From the NCBI RefSeq assembly GCF_026341855.1, contig NZ_JAPENW010000001.1, forward strand, positions 6,439,001 to 6,503,000: 64,000 bases of DNA, read 5' to 3'. The notes under the pieces were generated by a model. That model did not search any database. It was given only the letters and a program-made list of their open reading frames with translations, and had not been told where the DNA came from. Within the stretch, counting starts at the first letter, position 1. Each line of letters begins with the position of its first letter. The stretch comes from Streptomyces sp. NBC_00568. Its GTDB lineage: Bacteria > Actinomycetota > Actinomycetes > Streptomycetales > Streptomycetaceae. Shown one piece after another: positions 40,334-47,530 of this stretch. The position numbers and the translations under genes were made by a program.

Positions 40334-42862
40334 ATGCGTACACCCCGTAGGACCACCACAGCCGGCGGCCAGCCACCGCCCACGTTGCGCGGCCGCCGCG
40401 CGCACGCGGGACCGCCTGCCGACGAGGGCACCGACATCGGCGAGCCGGCCGCCGGGCCTTCGCCGGAAACACCCGCCCGCGGAGGGCGGTGGCACATCCG
40501 GCCCCGCACCGTCCGGGCCAAGATCGTCAGCCTGCTGATGGTGCCGATCGTCTCCCTGCTCGCCCTGTGGGCCTTCGCCACGGTGAGCACGGCGCAGGAC
40601 ATCGCCCGGCTGCGCCAGCTGCAACGCGTGGACTCGACGGTCCGGGCTCCCGTCGACACCGCCGTCGCCGCGCTCCAGGCGGAACGGGCGGCGGCCGTCC
40701 GCTACGCGACCGACCCCGCCGCGGTGCAGCCGAGTGAGTTCAAGGACCTCTCGCGGCTCACCGACCGCGCCGTGGCGAAGCTGCGCCTGGGGGACCACAA
40801 CACCGTCGCCGACGGCGCCGACCTGCCCGCCGGAGTCGCCGGGCGGCTTGGCACCTTCGTCACCGAGGCGGAGCGACTGCGGCCGCTGCGCACCGCCGTA
40901 CTGGACCGCCGTACCGGATGGGGCGAGGCGTACGGCCAGTACACCAGGACCATCGCGACGGCATTCAGTGTCGACGGAGCGCTCACCGGCATCCCCGGCA
41001 CGGGCCTGCGCTCCGACGACCGCGTTCTGCTCGAACTCTCCCGGGCGGGAGAGGCCCTCGCCCAGGAGGACGCCGTGCTCGGCGGAGCCCGGCTCGCCGG
41101 GACCCTCGACGGTGAGCGGCTACGGCTGTTCACGGGGGCCGCCGACACCCGCCGCACACTGACGGACGGCGCCGCGACAGATCTGAGCGGGCCCGAACGA
41201 ACCGCCTGGAACGACCTCGTGGAGGGGAGCGCGTACGGGGACGTGCGCGCCGTCGAGGACAAGGTGCTCGTCTCGCGCCCCGGCGCCAAGGCCCTCGACG
41301 CCGCGCCGGAGACCGTCTGGAACCTCGCCCACGCGCGCGTGCAGGACGCCATGCGCACGATCGATGCCGAAGCGGGCCGCGGTGTCGCGGACCGTGCCGA
41401 CCCGTTCGGGAAGGCACTGCTCACCCCCGCCGGTGCCGCGGTCCTCTGCGGCCTCGCCGCCGTCGTCGCCTCGCTGATCATCTCCGTGCGCATCGGACGC
41501 GATCTCGTCGTCGAGCTCGTCGGCCTGCGCGACAGCGCCCTGGAGATCGCCCGTCGAAAGCTCCCCGCGGCCATGCGCAGACTGCGCGCGGGCGAGGCGG
41601 TCGACGTGGACGCCGAGACCCCGCTGGGACGGCCCTCGGAGGACGAGACCGGACAGGTCGCCGAGGCGCTGAACACCGTGCACCGAGCCGCCCTGCGTGC
41701 CGCCGTCGAGCGCGCGGAACTGGCCGGTGGCATCTCCGGGGTCTTCGTCAATCTCGCCCGGCGCAGCCAGGTTCTCGTGCACCGACAGCTCAATCTGCTG
41801 GACACCATGGAGCGCAGGTCCGAAGACCCGGACGAGCTGAGCGACCTCTTCCGGCTCGACCACCTCACCACACGGATGCGACGTCACGCCGAGAGCCTGA
41901 TCATCCTCTCCGGAGCCGCGCCCGGCCGGGCCTGGCGAAGGCCCGTCCCCCTGACGAACGTGGTCCGGGCGGCCGTCTCCGAAGTCGAGGACTACGCGCG
42001 CGTGGAGGTACGGCAGCTCCCCGAGGCGGCCGTGGTCGGAGGTGCGGTCGCCGACCTCACCCATCTGCTGGCGGAAGTCGTCGAGAACGCCGCCCAGTTC
42101 TCGCCCCCGCACACCAAGGTGCGGATCACCGGCGAACCCGTCGGAAACGGCTATGTGATCGAGGTCGAGGACCGGGGCCTCGGCATGGGCAAGGAGAGGC
42201 TCGACGAGGCCAACCGGCGTATCGAGCAGTCCGAGGCGCTGGACCTGTTCGACAGCGACCGGCTCGGCCTCTTCGTGGTCAGCCGGCTCTCGGCCCGGCA
42301 CGGCATCAAGGTGCACCTGCGGACCTCGCCCTACGGGGGCACCACGGCGGTCGTTCTGCTGCCCACGGCGCTGCTGCACGACGGTCCGGCGGAACGTTCC
42401 CTCCGTCAGGCCGACGCGGACAGGCCGGTGGAGAGGGAGTACGCGCGCGTGTCGGCCGTCCCGCAGCAGGAGGCCGTCCGGCCCGTCACCGAGCGGCCCG
42501 CACTGGTCCCCCCGAGGCCGAGAGCCACCGAAGCCCCGGCGAACGGTTCACAGGAGACCCCGCCTCCGGGAGTCGCGGCGCTCAGGCTGCACCGTCCCCC
42601 GGAGGATCCCGAAAGCTCCGACCAACTTCCCCGGCGCGTCCGCCAGGCGAACCTGGCCCCCCAACTGCGCGGACAGCGTGCCGAGGAGCAGGTGGAACCC
42701 CCGGTGCCCGGAGTGGACGACGAGCGCACACCCGAACTCGTAAGGGCGCGTATGGCCGCGTACCGAGCCGGCTGGGTACGCGGCGGGGGCCGGTCACCCG
42801 GCGTCGGCGCCACCCCCGACCCGGAAGCGGGCAGCGACAGCAGCGAAGGAGACCCCGCATGA
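40334..42862 (+). CDS. cvnA: Conservon sensor histidine kinase (CvnA type, nitrate/nitrite-sensing)
   Basis: The 842-residue protein has a disordered N-terminus, a first membrane helix (about 63-85), an outer NIT-type sensing domain (about 85-355), a second helix (GAAVLCGLAAVVASLIISVRIG), a HAMP-like linker, a degenerate dimerisation region (LFRLDHLTTRMRRH), and an ATPase domain with N-box VVENAAQFSPPH and G-box DRGLGMG. A Pro/Arg-rich tail of about 180 residues follows. No response regulator gene is adjacent; output goes through the roadblock, DUF742 and GTPase proteins, as in streptomycete conservons. It overlaps the roadblock gene by ATGA. Confidence 0.92.
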   Translation: MRTPRRTTTAGGQPPPTLRGRRAHAGPPADEGTDIGEPAAGPSPETPARGGRWHIRPRTVRAKIVSLLMVPIVSLLALWAFATVSTAQDIARLRQLQRVDSTVRAPVDTAVAALQAERAAAVRYATDPAAVQPSEFKDLSRLTDRAVAKLRLGDHNTVADGADLPAGVAGRLGTFVTEAERLRPLRTAVLDRRTGWGEAYGQYTRTIATAFSVDGALTGIPGTGLRSDDRVLLELSRAGEALAQEDAVLGGARLAGTLDGERLRLFTGAADTRRTLTDGAATDLSGPERTAWNDLVEGSAYGDVRAVEDKVLVSRPGAKALDAAPETVWNLAHARVQDAMRTIDAEAGRGVADRADPFGKALLTPAGAAVLCGLAAVVASLIISVRIGRDLVVELVGLRDSALEIARRKLPAAMRRLRAGEAVDVDAETPLGRPSEDETGQVAEALNTVHRAALRAAVERAELAGGISGVFVNLARRSQVLVHRQLNLLDTMERRSEDPDELSDLFRLDHLTTRMRRHAESLIILSGAAPGRAWRRPVPLTNVVRAAVSEVEDYARVEVRQLPEAAVVGGAVADLTHLLAEVVENAAQFSPPHTKVRITGEPVGNGYVIEVEDRGLGMGKERLDEANRRIEQSEALDLFDSDRLGLFVVSRLSARHGIKVHLRTSPYGGTTAVVLLPTALLHDGPAERSLRQADADRPVEREYARVSAVPQQEAVRPVTERPALVPPRPRATEAPANGSQETPPPGVAALRLHRPPEDPESSDQLPRRVRQANLAPQLRGQRAEEQVEPPVPGVDDERTPELVRARMAAYRAGWVRGGGRSPGVGATPDPEAGSDSSEGDPA

Positions 42863-43296
42863 TCCAGGACCCGAGTACGAGAGCCGCCCACCGGTCCGGC
42901 GAACTCGACTGGCTGCTGGACGACATGGTGCTGCGCGTGGCGGAAGTACGACACGCCGTGGTGCTGTCGAACGACGGACTGGCGGTGGGCGCGTCCACCG
43001 GTCTGCGGCGTGAGGACGCCGAACACCTCGCGGCCGTGGCCTCCGGATTCCACAGCCTTGCCAAGGGAGCGGGCCGCCACTTCGGCGCGGGCGGGGTGCG
43101 CCAGACGATGGTGGAGATGGACGAGGGCTTCCTGTTCGTCGCCGCGGCGGGGGACGGTTCCTGCCTCGCCGTCCTGACCGCCGTCACCGCCGACATCGGC
43201 CTCGTGGCGTACGAGATGGCGCTCCTGGTCAAGCGCGTCGGCGAGCATCTCCACGCCCCACCGCGCGTCGCCGCACAGCCGCCGGCCGCGGGATGA
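42859..43296 (+). CDS. cvnB: Conservon roadblock/LC7 protein (CvnB type)
   Basis: The 145-residue roadblock/LC7 protein (LDWLLDDMVLRVAEVRHAVVL, STGLRREDAEHLAAVASGFH) is the usual second conservon gene and is coupled to cvnA by ATGA. Such proteins act as GTPase-regulating scaffolds, probably for CvnD. It closely resembles the orphan copy encoded at 45119-45532, which shares GASTGLRREDAEHLAAV and GRHFGAG. Confidence 0.92.
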   Translation: MIQDPSTRAAHRSGELDWLLDDMVLRVAEVRHAVVLSNDGLAVGASTGLRREDAEHLAAVASGFHSLAKGAGRHFGAGGVRQTMVEMDEGFLFVAAAGDGSCLAVLTAVTADIGLVAYEMALLVKRVGEHLHAPPRVAAQPPAAG

Positions 43297-43309
43297 CCGA
43301 GGACGGCCT

Positions 43310-43729
43310 GTGCAGATGACCGAGGACACTCCGGGAGCCCCGCCCCAGCCGGGCAGCCAGTGGTACGACCAGGAGGCGGGACCACTCGTCCGCCCCTACG
43401 CGATGACGGGCGGCCGTACCAAAGCCGGTCCGACCGGGGTCCATTTCGATCTGATAGCCCTGGTCACGCTCGACGCGGGCGCACCCGGAGCCGACGACGA
43501 CACCTCGCTCGGTCCGGAGCACCGCACTCTGATCGAACTGTGCCGCACCGAGACCCAGTCGGTCGCCGAACTGGCCGCCGACGCCGATCTTCCCCTGGGG
43601 GTGGTCAGGGTGCTCCTGGGCGATCTCCTGGAACGGAGCTGCGTCACCGTGAGCCGCCCGGTGCCGCCCGCGCAACTGCCCGACGAGCGAATCCTCCGCG
43701 AGGTGATCGCGGGACTGAGGGCGCTCTAG
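43310..43729 (+). CDS. cvnC: Conservon DUF742 protein (CvnC type)
   Basis: The GTG at 43310 has GAGG seven bases upstream and gives 139 residues. The DUF742 core is seen in LVRPYAMTGGRT and in a winged-helix-like part (LCRTETQSVAELAADADLPLGVVRVLLGDL). The usual role is as a conservon component linking the roadblock protein and GTPase. The protein lies 13 bases after cvnB, but the next gene, cvnD, follows only after 193 bases, unlike the tight packing normal in conservons. Confidence 0.9.
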   Translation: MQMTEDTPGAPPQPGSQWYDQEAGPLVRPYAMTGGRTKAGPTGVHFDLIALVTLDAGAPGADDDTSLGPEHRTLIELCRTETQSVAELAADADLPLGVVRVLLGDLLERSCVTVSRPVPPAQLPDERILREVIAGLRAL

Positions 43730-43922
43730 GCGACCCACTTCGGTCGGCACTGTGGCTCATCGCGTTCACACCTGGGCACCGAAGAGGCGCGTTCCGATCG
43801 CAAGGGGCAATGTGCGGTCCAACCCCGTCCGGCGGCGCCGCGGTTGTCATGATGCTGACTTCGCTCACCCCTACAGACGCACCGATGCCGACGGTTGTCG
43901 GCACTCCCGAGAGAAGTGATCG

Positions 43923-44528
43923 ATGGTCTCCGAGTACTCCGACGCCTCGGGTGGCGACTCGACCGCCCTGGCGCTGAAGATATTGGTCGCCGGTGGATTC
44001 GGCGTGGGAAAGACCACCCTGGTGGGGGCGGTCAGCGAGATCCGACCGCTGCGCACCGAGGAACTGCTCAGCGAGGCCGGTCAGTCGGTGGACGACACCG
44101 ACGGAGTGGACCAGAAGGTCACCACGACCGTGGCCATGGACTTCGGACGCATCACCATCAGGTCAGGTCTCTCGCTCTATCTCTTCGGAACACCCGGGCA
44201 GGACCGGTTCTGGTTCCTGTGGGACGAACTGTCGACGGGCGCCCTGGGCGCTGTCGTCCTCGCGGACACCCGACGGCTCGAAGACTGCTTCCCCGCGGTG
44301 GACTACTTCGAGCACCGTCACATCCCGTTCGTGGTGGCCGTCAACTGCTTCGCGGACGCTCGCGCGTACGGTGCCCAGGACGTGTCCCGCGCCCTCGACC
44401 TCGACCGGGGTACGCCGGTCGTCCTCTGCGACGCCCGTGACCGCGACTCCGGCAAGGAGGTGCTGATCCGGCTCGTCGAATACGCCGGGCGGGTACACAC
44501 CGCCCGGCTGCTCGACTCCGTCAGCTGA
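43923..44528 (+). CDS. cvnD: Conservon Ras-like GTPase (CvnD type)
   Basis: The 201-residue small GTPase has the P-loop GGFGVGKTT (G24-T32) and the G3-like motif LFGTPGQDRFWFLW. In place of the G4 NKxD motif it has AVNCFADA, common in this prokaryotic family. It is the output switch of the conservon. The start follows GAGAGAAG. Unlike in typical conservons, a 193-base gap precedes it, which may hold its own promoter. A strong hairpin follows. Confidence 0.9.
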   Translation: MVSEYSDASGGDSTALALKILVAGGFGVGKTTLVGAVSEIRPLRTEELLSEAGQSVDDTDGVDQKVTTTVAMDFGRITIRSGLSLYLFGTPGQDRFWFLWDELSTGALGAVVLADTRRLEDCFPAVDYFEHRHIPFVVAVNCFADARAYGAQDVSRALDLDRGTPVVLCDARDRDSGKEVLIRLVEYAGRVHTARLLDSVS

Positions 44529-44576
44529 CACGGCGGGCGACCGACGGACGCCATTGATCCGCCCCTGGCCACTCCC

Positions 44577-44619
44577 GCCTACGCGGCCGCTGTGTTCAGT
44601 CGGCCACGGCCGCGTAGGC
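44577..44619. terminator. Inverted-repeat terminator after cvnD, reaching into the next gene
   Basis: GCCTACGCGGCCG (44577-44589) pairs perfectly with CGGCCGCGTAGGC (44607-44619) across 17 bases. The right arm encodes part of the C-terminus of the convergent PPOX gene. Confidence 0.6.
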
Positions 44620-45024
44620 CAGGACCTTCTCGATCCTCACGCGCACGAGCAGTTCACCCGGAACCCCGTTGCGCCTGCCGAACTCCTCCGCGCGCTCCTC
44701 GCCCATGTAGCGGCCGCCGATCCGGCCGGCCCAGCGCCGCAACTCGTCGACATCCTCCGACAGCACCGCCCGGCCTTCCAGCACCACGAAGTCGAAGGGC
44801 GGCCGGTCGTCGTCCACACACAGGGCGACGCGGCCGTCCCGGACCAGGTTCCGGCCCTTGACACTGTCCTTCGCGGTGTTGAACACCACGTCGTCGCCGT
44901 CCAGCAGGAACCAGATCGGTGTCACGTGCGGACTTCCGTCCGCCCGGACGGTGGACAGCTTCCCCGTGCGAGTCCCCTGCGAGACGAATGCTCGCCACTG
45001 TTCGTCGGTCATCTTCTCTGCCAT
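44596..45024 (-). CDS. PPOX-class F420-dependent oxidoreductase
   Basis: The ATG at 45024 has AAGGAGG nine bases upstream, giving 142 residues; an ATG at 45033 abuts the ribosome site and is unlikely. The split-barrel fold is seen in GKLSTVRADGSPHVTPIWFL, GRNLVRDGRVALCVDD and VVLEGRAVL, the pattern of the deazaflavin (F420)-binding PPOX family. The substrate is unknown. It lies between cvnD and the orphan roadblock gene on the opposite strand. Confidence 0.85.
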   Translation of the reverse strand: MAEKMTDEQWRAFVSQGTRTGKLSTVRADGSPHVTPIWFLLDGDDVVFNTAKDSVKGRNLVRDGRVALCVDDDRPPFDFVVLEGRAVLSEDVDELRRWAGRIGGRYMGEERAEEFGRRNGVPGELLVRVRIEKVLAYAAVAD

Positions 45025-45118
45025 GCCGCCCATCCTCCTTGCCCGGACGGCGGCTGTGGGGAAGGCTTGCTGGTCGAATCCTCCGGCCAGGGGGGACGAC
45101 GCAGGGGGAGACCGGATC

Positions 45119-45532
45119 ATGGAGCAGAACACGGGACTCGGCTGGTTGCTGGACGACCTCACCGAGCGGGTCGAGCATGTTCGGCACGCGCTGGTGCTGT
45201 CCAACGACGGGCTGGTGACGGGCGCGAGCACCGGACTCCGGCGCGAGGACGCCGAGCACCTCGCCGCCGTCTCGTCGGGGCTGCACAGCCTGGCGAAGGG
45301 CTCCGGCCGTCATTTCGGCGCCGGACAAGTGCGGCAGACGATGATCGAGTTCGACGAGGCGGTGCTGTTCGTCACCGCGGCCGGAGCGGGCAGCTGTCTA
45401 TGCGTCCTCAGCGGCGCCGAGGCGGACATCGGCCAGGTCGCCTACGAGATGACATTGCTGGTGAACCGCGTCGGCGAACACCTTCGCGTGGACGCGCGGC
45501 AGCCGGAGGGCAAACCCATTGTAGACCTCTGA
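45119..45532 (+). CDS. Orphan roadblock/LC7 protein, CvnB paralogue
   Basis: The ATG at 45119 follows GGGGGAG and gives 137 residues. The protein is very similar to the CvnB encoded at 42859 along its length (WLLDDL, VLSNDGL, RREDAEHLAAV, GRHFGAG) and has a different C-terminus (QPEGKPIVDL). No kinase, DUF742 or GTPase gene accompanies it. It could replace CvnB in the nearby conservon or form mixed dimers with it. It is followed by the DUF6397 gene on the same strand. Confidence 0.88.
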   Translation: MEQNTGLGWLLDDLTERVEHVRHALVLSNDGLVTGASTGLRREDAEHLAAVSSGLHSLAKGSGRHFGAGQVRQTMIEFDEAVLFVTAAGAGSCLCVLSGAEADIGQVAYEMTLLVNRVGEHLRVDARQPEGKPIVDL

Positions 45533-45659
45533 CCTGTGGATATGTCGTCGTGGTCGGAGTTGTCCACAGGCTCGACACGATGTCCGGCAAGCCGGATACG
45601 GTTTTTCCCGGAGCGAGCGCGCACCGGCGCGAGCGTCCGACAGCCCCGGGGAGACAGCC

Positions 45660-46658
45660 ATGTCCGGAAGCACCGTCACGCAGTCCGCCACCTCGTCGCT
45701 CAGCCGCGCGGCACGAGAACTGGAGCTCAGGCGCGGCGAGTTCGATCTCGCCCTGCACCTCGGCTGTGTGCGCTCGGTTCCCGACGAGGGAGGTGGGGGA
45801 CGCCGGGTCGCGCGCGCCGAGATCGACCGGGTGCGCGCCGAGGACGGCTTCCCGGAGGCGCTGCGCGAACGGGTCAAAACCGTCGGCACCACGGAGGGCG
45901 CCGCTCTCATGGGCATCACGACCACCCGGTTCACCCGCCTCGCGCGCCTGGGACTGGTGGTGCCGGTCAACTTTTATGTGAACCGCTACCGAATGGTGGT
46001 CTGGCTCTACCTCGCCGAGGAACTGCGGCAGTTCGCCGTGGACCAGCAGAACGCGCCGCTGATGACCGGCCGGACGCCCGAAGGACTCCGCGATCAGCTG
46101 GAAGAAGGCCTGGACCTCCGTCCGCGCAACTGGCGCGGCCGCCACCTGGGGTTCCTGCTGAGGCAGACCGGGGATCCCTGGGCCCGGGCCGCCGTGGTGG
46201 CGTCCCTGCTCGATCCCGTCGAAGTGGCCGAGATCGTCCAGGATCCCCGCGAGCGCGCCCACCTCGACAGCCTGCGGCCCGAGCGGGTTTCGCAGGCGGC
46301 CCCGGAATCGCCGGCGGCGCGGATCGCCGAGCGCATCGCGACGGCGGACGATCCCGACGAGATCAACTGGCTCAGGGCCGACCTGGCCCAGAGCCTTTCC
46401 GAAGCCAGGCAGGACCGCCCCGCGCCCCGCCCGACACCGACCGCCTCACCCGTCGTGGACCCTGCGCCTGCGGACCCGCCATCCATGGTTCCAAGGTCAG
46501 CGGCCCCGCCGTCACCGATCAGCGCTCCGCACGCCTCGCGACCACGGCTCCCCGCCGCGGACGGCCGGCGCACGACGCCGGAGTCCCCGCGAACACGCGG
46601 GCTGCTCGGATGGTTCCGTCGCGGGAAGCCGGACGCGTGTCCGCCTACAGCGCTCTGA
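45660..46658 (+). CDS. DUF6397-family protein
   Basis: The 332-residue protein follows GGGGAGA. The first about 170 residues form a compact helical domain (SRAARELELRRGEFDLALHLG, GTTEGAALMGITTTRFTRLARLGLVVP) with a helix-turn-helix look; a disordered Pro/Ser-rich region and a basic C-terminus (GLLGWFRRGKPD) follow. It is known to me only as a streptomycete conserved family. Its end overlaps the end of tesB by 14 bases, so the two are convergent. Confidence 0.72.
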   Translation: MSGSTVTQSATSSLSRAARELELRRGEFDLALHLGCVRSVPDEGGGGRRVARAEIDRVRAEDGFPEALRERVKTVGTTEGAALMGITTTRFTRLARLGLVVPVNFYVNRYRMVVWLYLAEELRQFAVDQQNAPLMTGRTPEGLRDQLEEGLDLRPRNWRGRHLGFLLRQTGDPWARAAVVASLLDPVEVAEIVQDPRERAHLDSLRPERVSQAAPESPAARIAERIATADDPDEINWLRADLAQSLSEARQDRPAPRPTPTASPVVDPAPADPPSMVPRSAAPPSPISAPHASRPRLPAADGRRTTPESPRTRGLLGWFRRGKPDACPPTAL

Positions 46659-47511
46659 ACAGCCCCTCCTGCACGACCGAGACGAGAAGACGTCCCTTCA
46701 GGTCGTAGATGCGTCCGCGGGCCAGTCCGCGGCCGCCCGTCGCGATGGGGGACTCCTGGTCGTACAGGAACCACTCGTCCGCGCGGAACGGCCGGTGGAA
46801 CCACATGGCGTGGTCCAGCGACGCCATGTCGAAACCGCGCTGACCCCACAGCGGTTCCACCGGGATGCGGACGGCGTCCAGGAGGGTCATGTCGCTCGCG
46901 TAGGTGAGGGCACAGGTATGCACGAGCGGGTCGTCGCCCAGCGGTCCGACGGCACGCATCCACACCGCGCTGCGCGGCTCGGCGCCCTTGGTCTCCTCGG
47001 GCGTCCAGCGCAGCCGGTCCACATAGCGGATGTCGAACGGCTGACGCCGCGCCATGCGCTCCAACGCTTCGGGAAGAGCGCCCAGATGCTCCTTGATCTC
47101 CTCCGTCACCGTCGGCAGTGACTCGGGATCCGGCACCTCGCGGGCCGGCGGCAGCTGGTGCTCGAAGCTCCCTTCCTCGGGCTTGTGAAAGGAGGCGGTC
47201 AGATTGAAGATCGTGCGGCCCTGCTGCACCGCGGTGACCCGGCGTGTGGTGAACGACCGCCCGTCCCGCACCCGTTCGACCTGGTACACGATCGGGACGC
47301 CCGGCCGGCCCGGGCGCAGGAAGTACGCGTGCAGCGAGTGCACCGGCCGGTCGCCCTCGGTGGTACGGCCGGCGGCGACCAGCGCCTGGCCCGCCACCTG
47401 GCCGCCGAAGACCCGCTGCAGGGACTCCTGCGGGCTGCGGCCCCGGAAGATGTTGACCTCGATCTGCTCCAGGTCGAGCAGGTCGACGAGCTTCTCGGCG
47501 GGGTTCGTCAT
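46645..47511 (-). CDS. tesB: Acyl-CoA thioesterase II
   Basis: The 288-residue protein has the double hot-dog fold of TesB: LDLEQIEVNIFRGRSPQ, VFGGQVAGQALVAA, VHSLHAYFLRPG, and in the second half CALTYASDMTLLDAVRIP and SLDHAMWFHRPFRADEWFL. It hydrolyses acyl-CoA to free acid and CoA. The ATG at 47511 has GGAG upstream. It lies 19 bases after the helicase start on the same strand but is probably transcribed from its own or the helicase promoter. Confidence 0.92.
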   Translation of the reverse strand: MTNPAEKLVDLLDLEQIEVNIFRGRSPQESLQRVFGGQVAGQALVAAGRTTEGDRPVHSLHAYFLRPGRPGVPIVYQVERVRDGRSFTTRRVTAVQQGRTIFNLTASFHKPEEGSFEHQLPPAREVPDPESLPTVTEEIKEHLGALPEALERMARRQPFDIRYVDRLRWTPEETKGAEPRSAVWMRAVGPLGDDPLVHTCALTYASDMTLLDAVRIPVEPLWGQRGFDMASLDHAMWFHRPFRADEWFLYDQESPIATGGRGLARGRIYDLKGRLLVSVVQEGLFRAL

Positions 47512-47530
47512 CGGTGGGATTCTCCTGTGC

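Noticed and set aside
43644..43904. An 86-codon minus-strand frame in the cvnC-cvnD gap
   Set aside because: It overlaps the end of cvnC and has no ribosome site or recognisable motif. The gap is better explained as a promoter for cvnD.
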